A stretch of 64,000 nucleotides of DNA from Flavobacterium sp. (GTDB taxonomy: Bacteria > Bacteroidota > Bacteroidia > Flavobacteriales > Flavobacteriaceae): NCBI GenBank assembly GCA_014379405.1, contig JACMLU010000016.1:166656-230655 (forward strand). The letters run 5' to 3'. The position numbers and the translations under genes were made by a program. Positions 63,861 to 64,000 of the stretch are shown piece by piece (position 1 is the first letter of the stretch; each line of letters starts with the position of its first letter). The notes below the pieces were generated by a model. It was not told the origin of the DNA, did not search any database, and was given only the letters and a program-made list of their open reading frames with translations.

Positions 63861-64000
63861 TGGACTGCCCCCAAAAAGTTAGACACTATTTGAGGGCATT
63901 TTTATGGAAAGAAAAGTTAAGTACAATTACGAATTTAAACTTCGCTGTGTAAATGAAGTTTTAAGAAACCATCAAGCAATAATTGCTATAGCCAAAGAAA
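63861..64000 (+). mobile_element. Left end of an IS3-family element (cut by window end)
   Basis: The terminal inverted repeat starts TGGACTGCCCCCAAAAAGTT (63861 onward), as in IS150-type members of IS3. The end contains an internal stem TGCCC(C)CAAA..TTTGAGGGCA (63866-63900). The transposase reading frame starts at 63904. The right end and target duplication lie outside the window. Confidence 0.85.
63904..64000 (+). CDS. IS3-family transposase orfA, N-terminal part
   Basis: 32 residues are visible: MERKVKYNYEFKLRCVNEVL and then RNHQAIIAIAKE. This is the start of a helix-turn-helix OrfA (IS150 group). The gene runs past the window edge, so length and integrity are unknown. The ATG is preceded by the IS terminal repeat. 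Confidence 0.85.
   Translation, partial: MERKVKYNYEFKLRCVNEVLRNHQAIIAIAKE

Overview
The window looks like chromosome of a Flavobacterium-type Bacteroidota. The evidence is low GC, many TAnnTTTG -7 promoter boxes with little Shine-Dalgarno signal, a tmRNA tag ending in YALAA, SPI/SPII signal peptides on many small hypothetical proteins, and several families known mainly from Bacteroidota: a fused E1 alpha/beta 2-oxoacid dehydrogenase, DUF4249 next to a TonB receptor, DUF3276 (PUR fold), DUF4294, a long NusB and a cyclophilin-FKBP fusion. No rRNA, tRNA, CRISPR array or intact prophage was seen.

Layout: 1-120 holds the catalytic-end remnant of a tyrosine recombinase beside the 3' end of ssrA (215-608), a classic integration site. 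From 0.8 to 11 kb there is a lipoprotein serine hydrolase, an AlaDH/PNT-like dehydrogenase, a DUF294 regulator coupled to a DnaQ-like exonuclease, TerC, a pentapeptide-repeat protein, murQ, a ZIP transporter and a methyltransferase. From 11 to 24 kb there is a THUMP RNA methyltransferase, the fused E1, an M1-like protein that has lost its zinc motif, a LOG protein and uvrA. Behind the uvrA stop codon sits a 572-bp inverted-repeat element with a DUF559 endonuclease gene, and beyond it a decayed copy of the uvrA tail. From 24 to 37 kb there is a Fic protein, three alpha/beta-hydrolase-fold proteins, DUF1456, a CHASE-PAS histidine kinase coupled to a response regulator, uvrB, rlmF and thiamine pyrophosphokinase. 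From 37 to 46.5 kb there is a TonB receptor/DUF4249 pair, a small stress-type operon (DUF1801, two VOC, SRPBCC), monomeric icd, rplS and trmD. From 46.7 to 51.4 kb two M3 dipeptidyl carboxypeptidase genes lie in tandem. From 51.6 to 53.4 kb is an AT-rich accessory block with two unknown genes. From 53.5 to 63.8 kb there is a cupin, the dual immunophilin, a redoxin, CsaA-like, sulfurtransferase, DUF3276, an MsbA-like exporter, nusB, yajC, a PotA-like ATPase, an M42 peptidase and DUF4294. The left end of an IS3-family element begins at 63861.

Most genes are ordinary housekeeping. The unusual signal lies in dispersed repeats: a DUF559 gene bounded by 36-bp REP-like inverted repeats, two 126-bp MITE-like elements around one hydrolase gene, a 30-bp repeat that occurs twice between genes and once in frame inside rlmF, three copies of a hairpin-centred repeat, and ACTGAACACTG-type hairpins at gene ends. 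No single complete new defence or biosynthetic system is visible. The strongest candidate for something undescribed is the DUF559/inverted-repeat element and its relation to the palindromic repeats.

All calls come from reading the sequence and remembered family features. No database search was run, and coordinates of hairpins and repeats were counted by hand.
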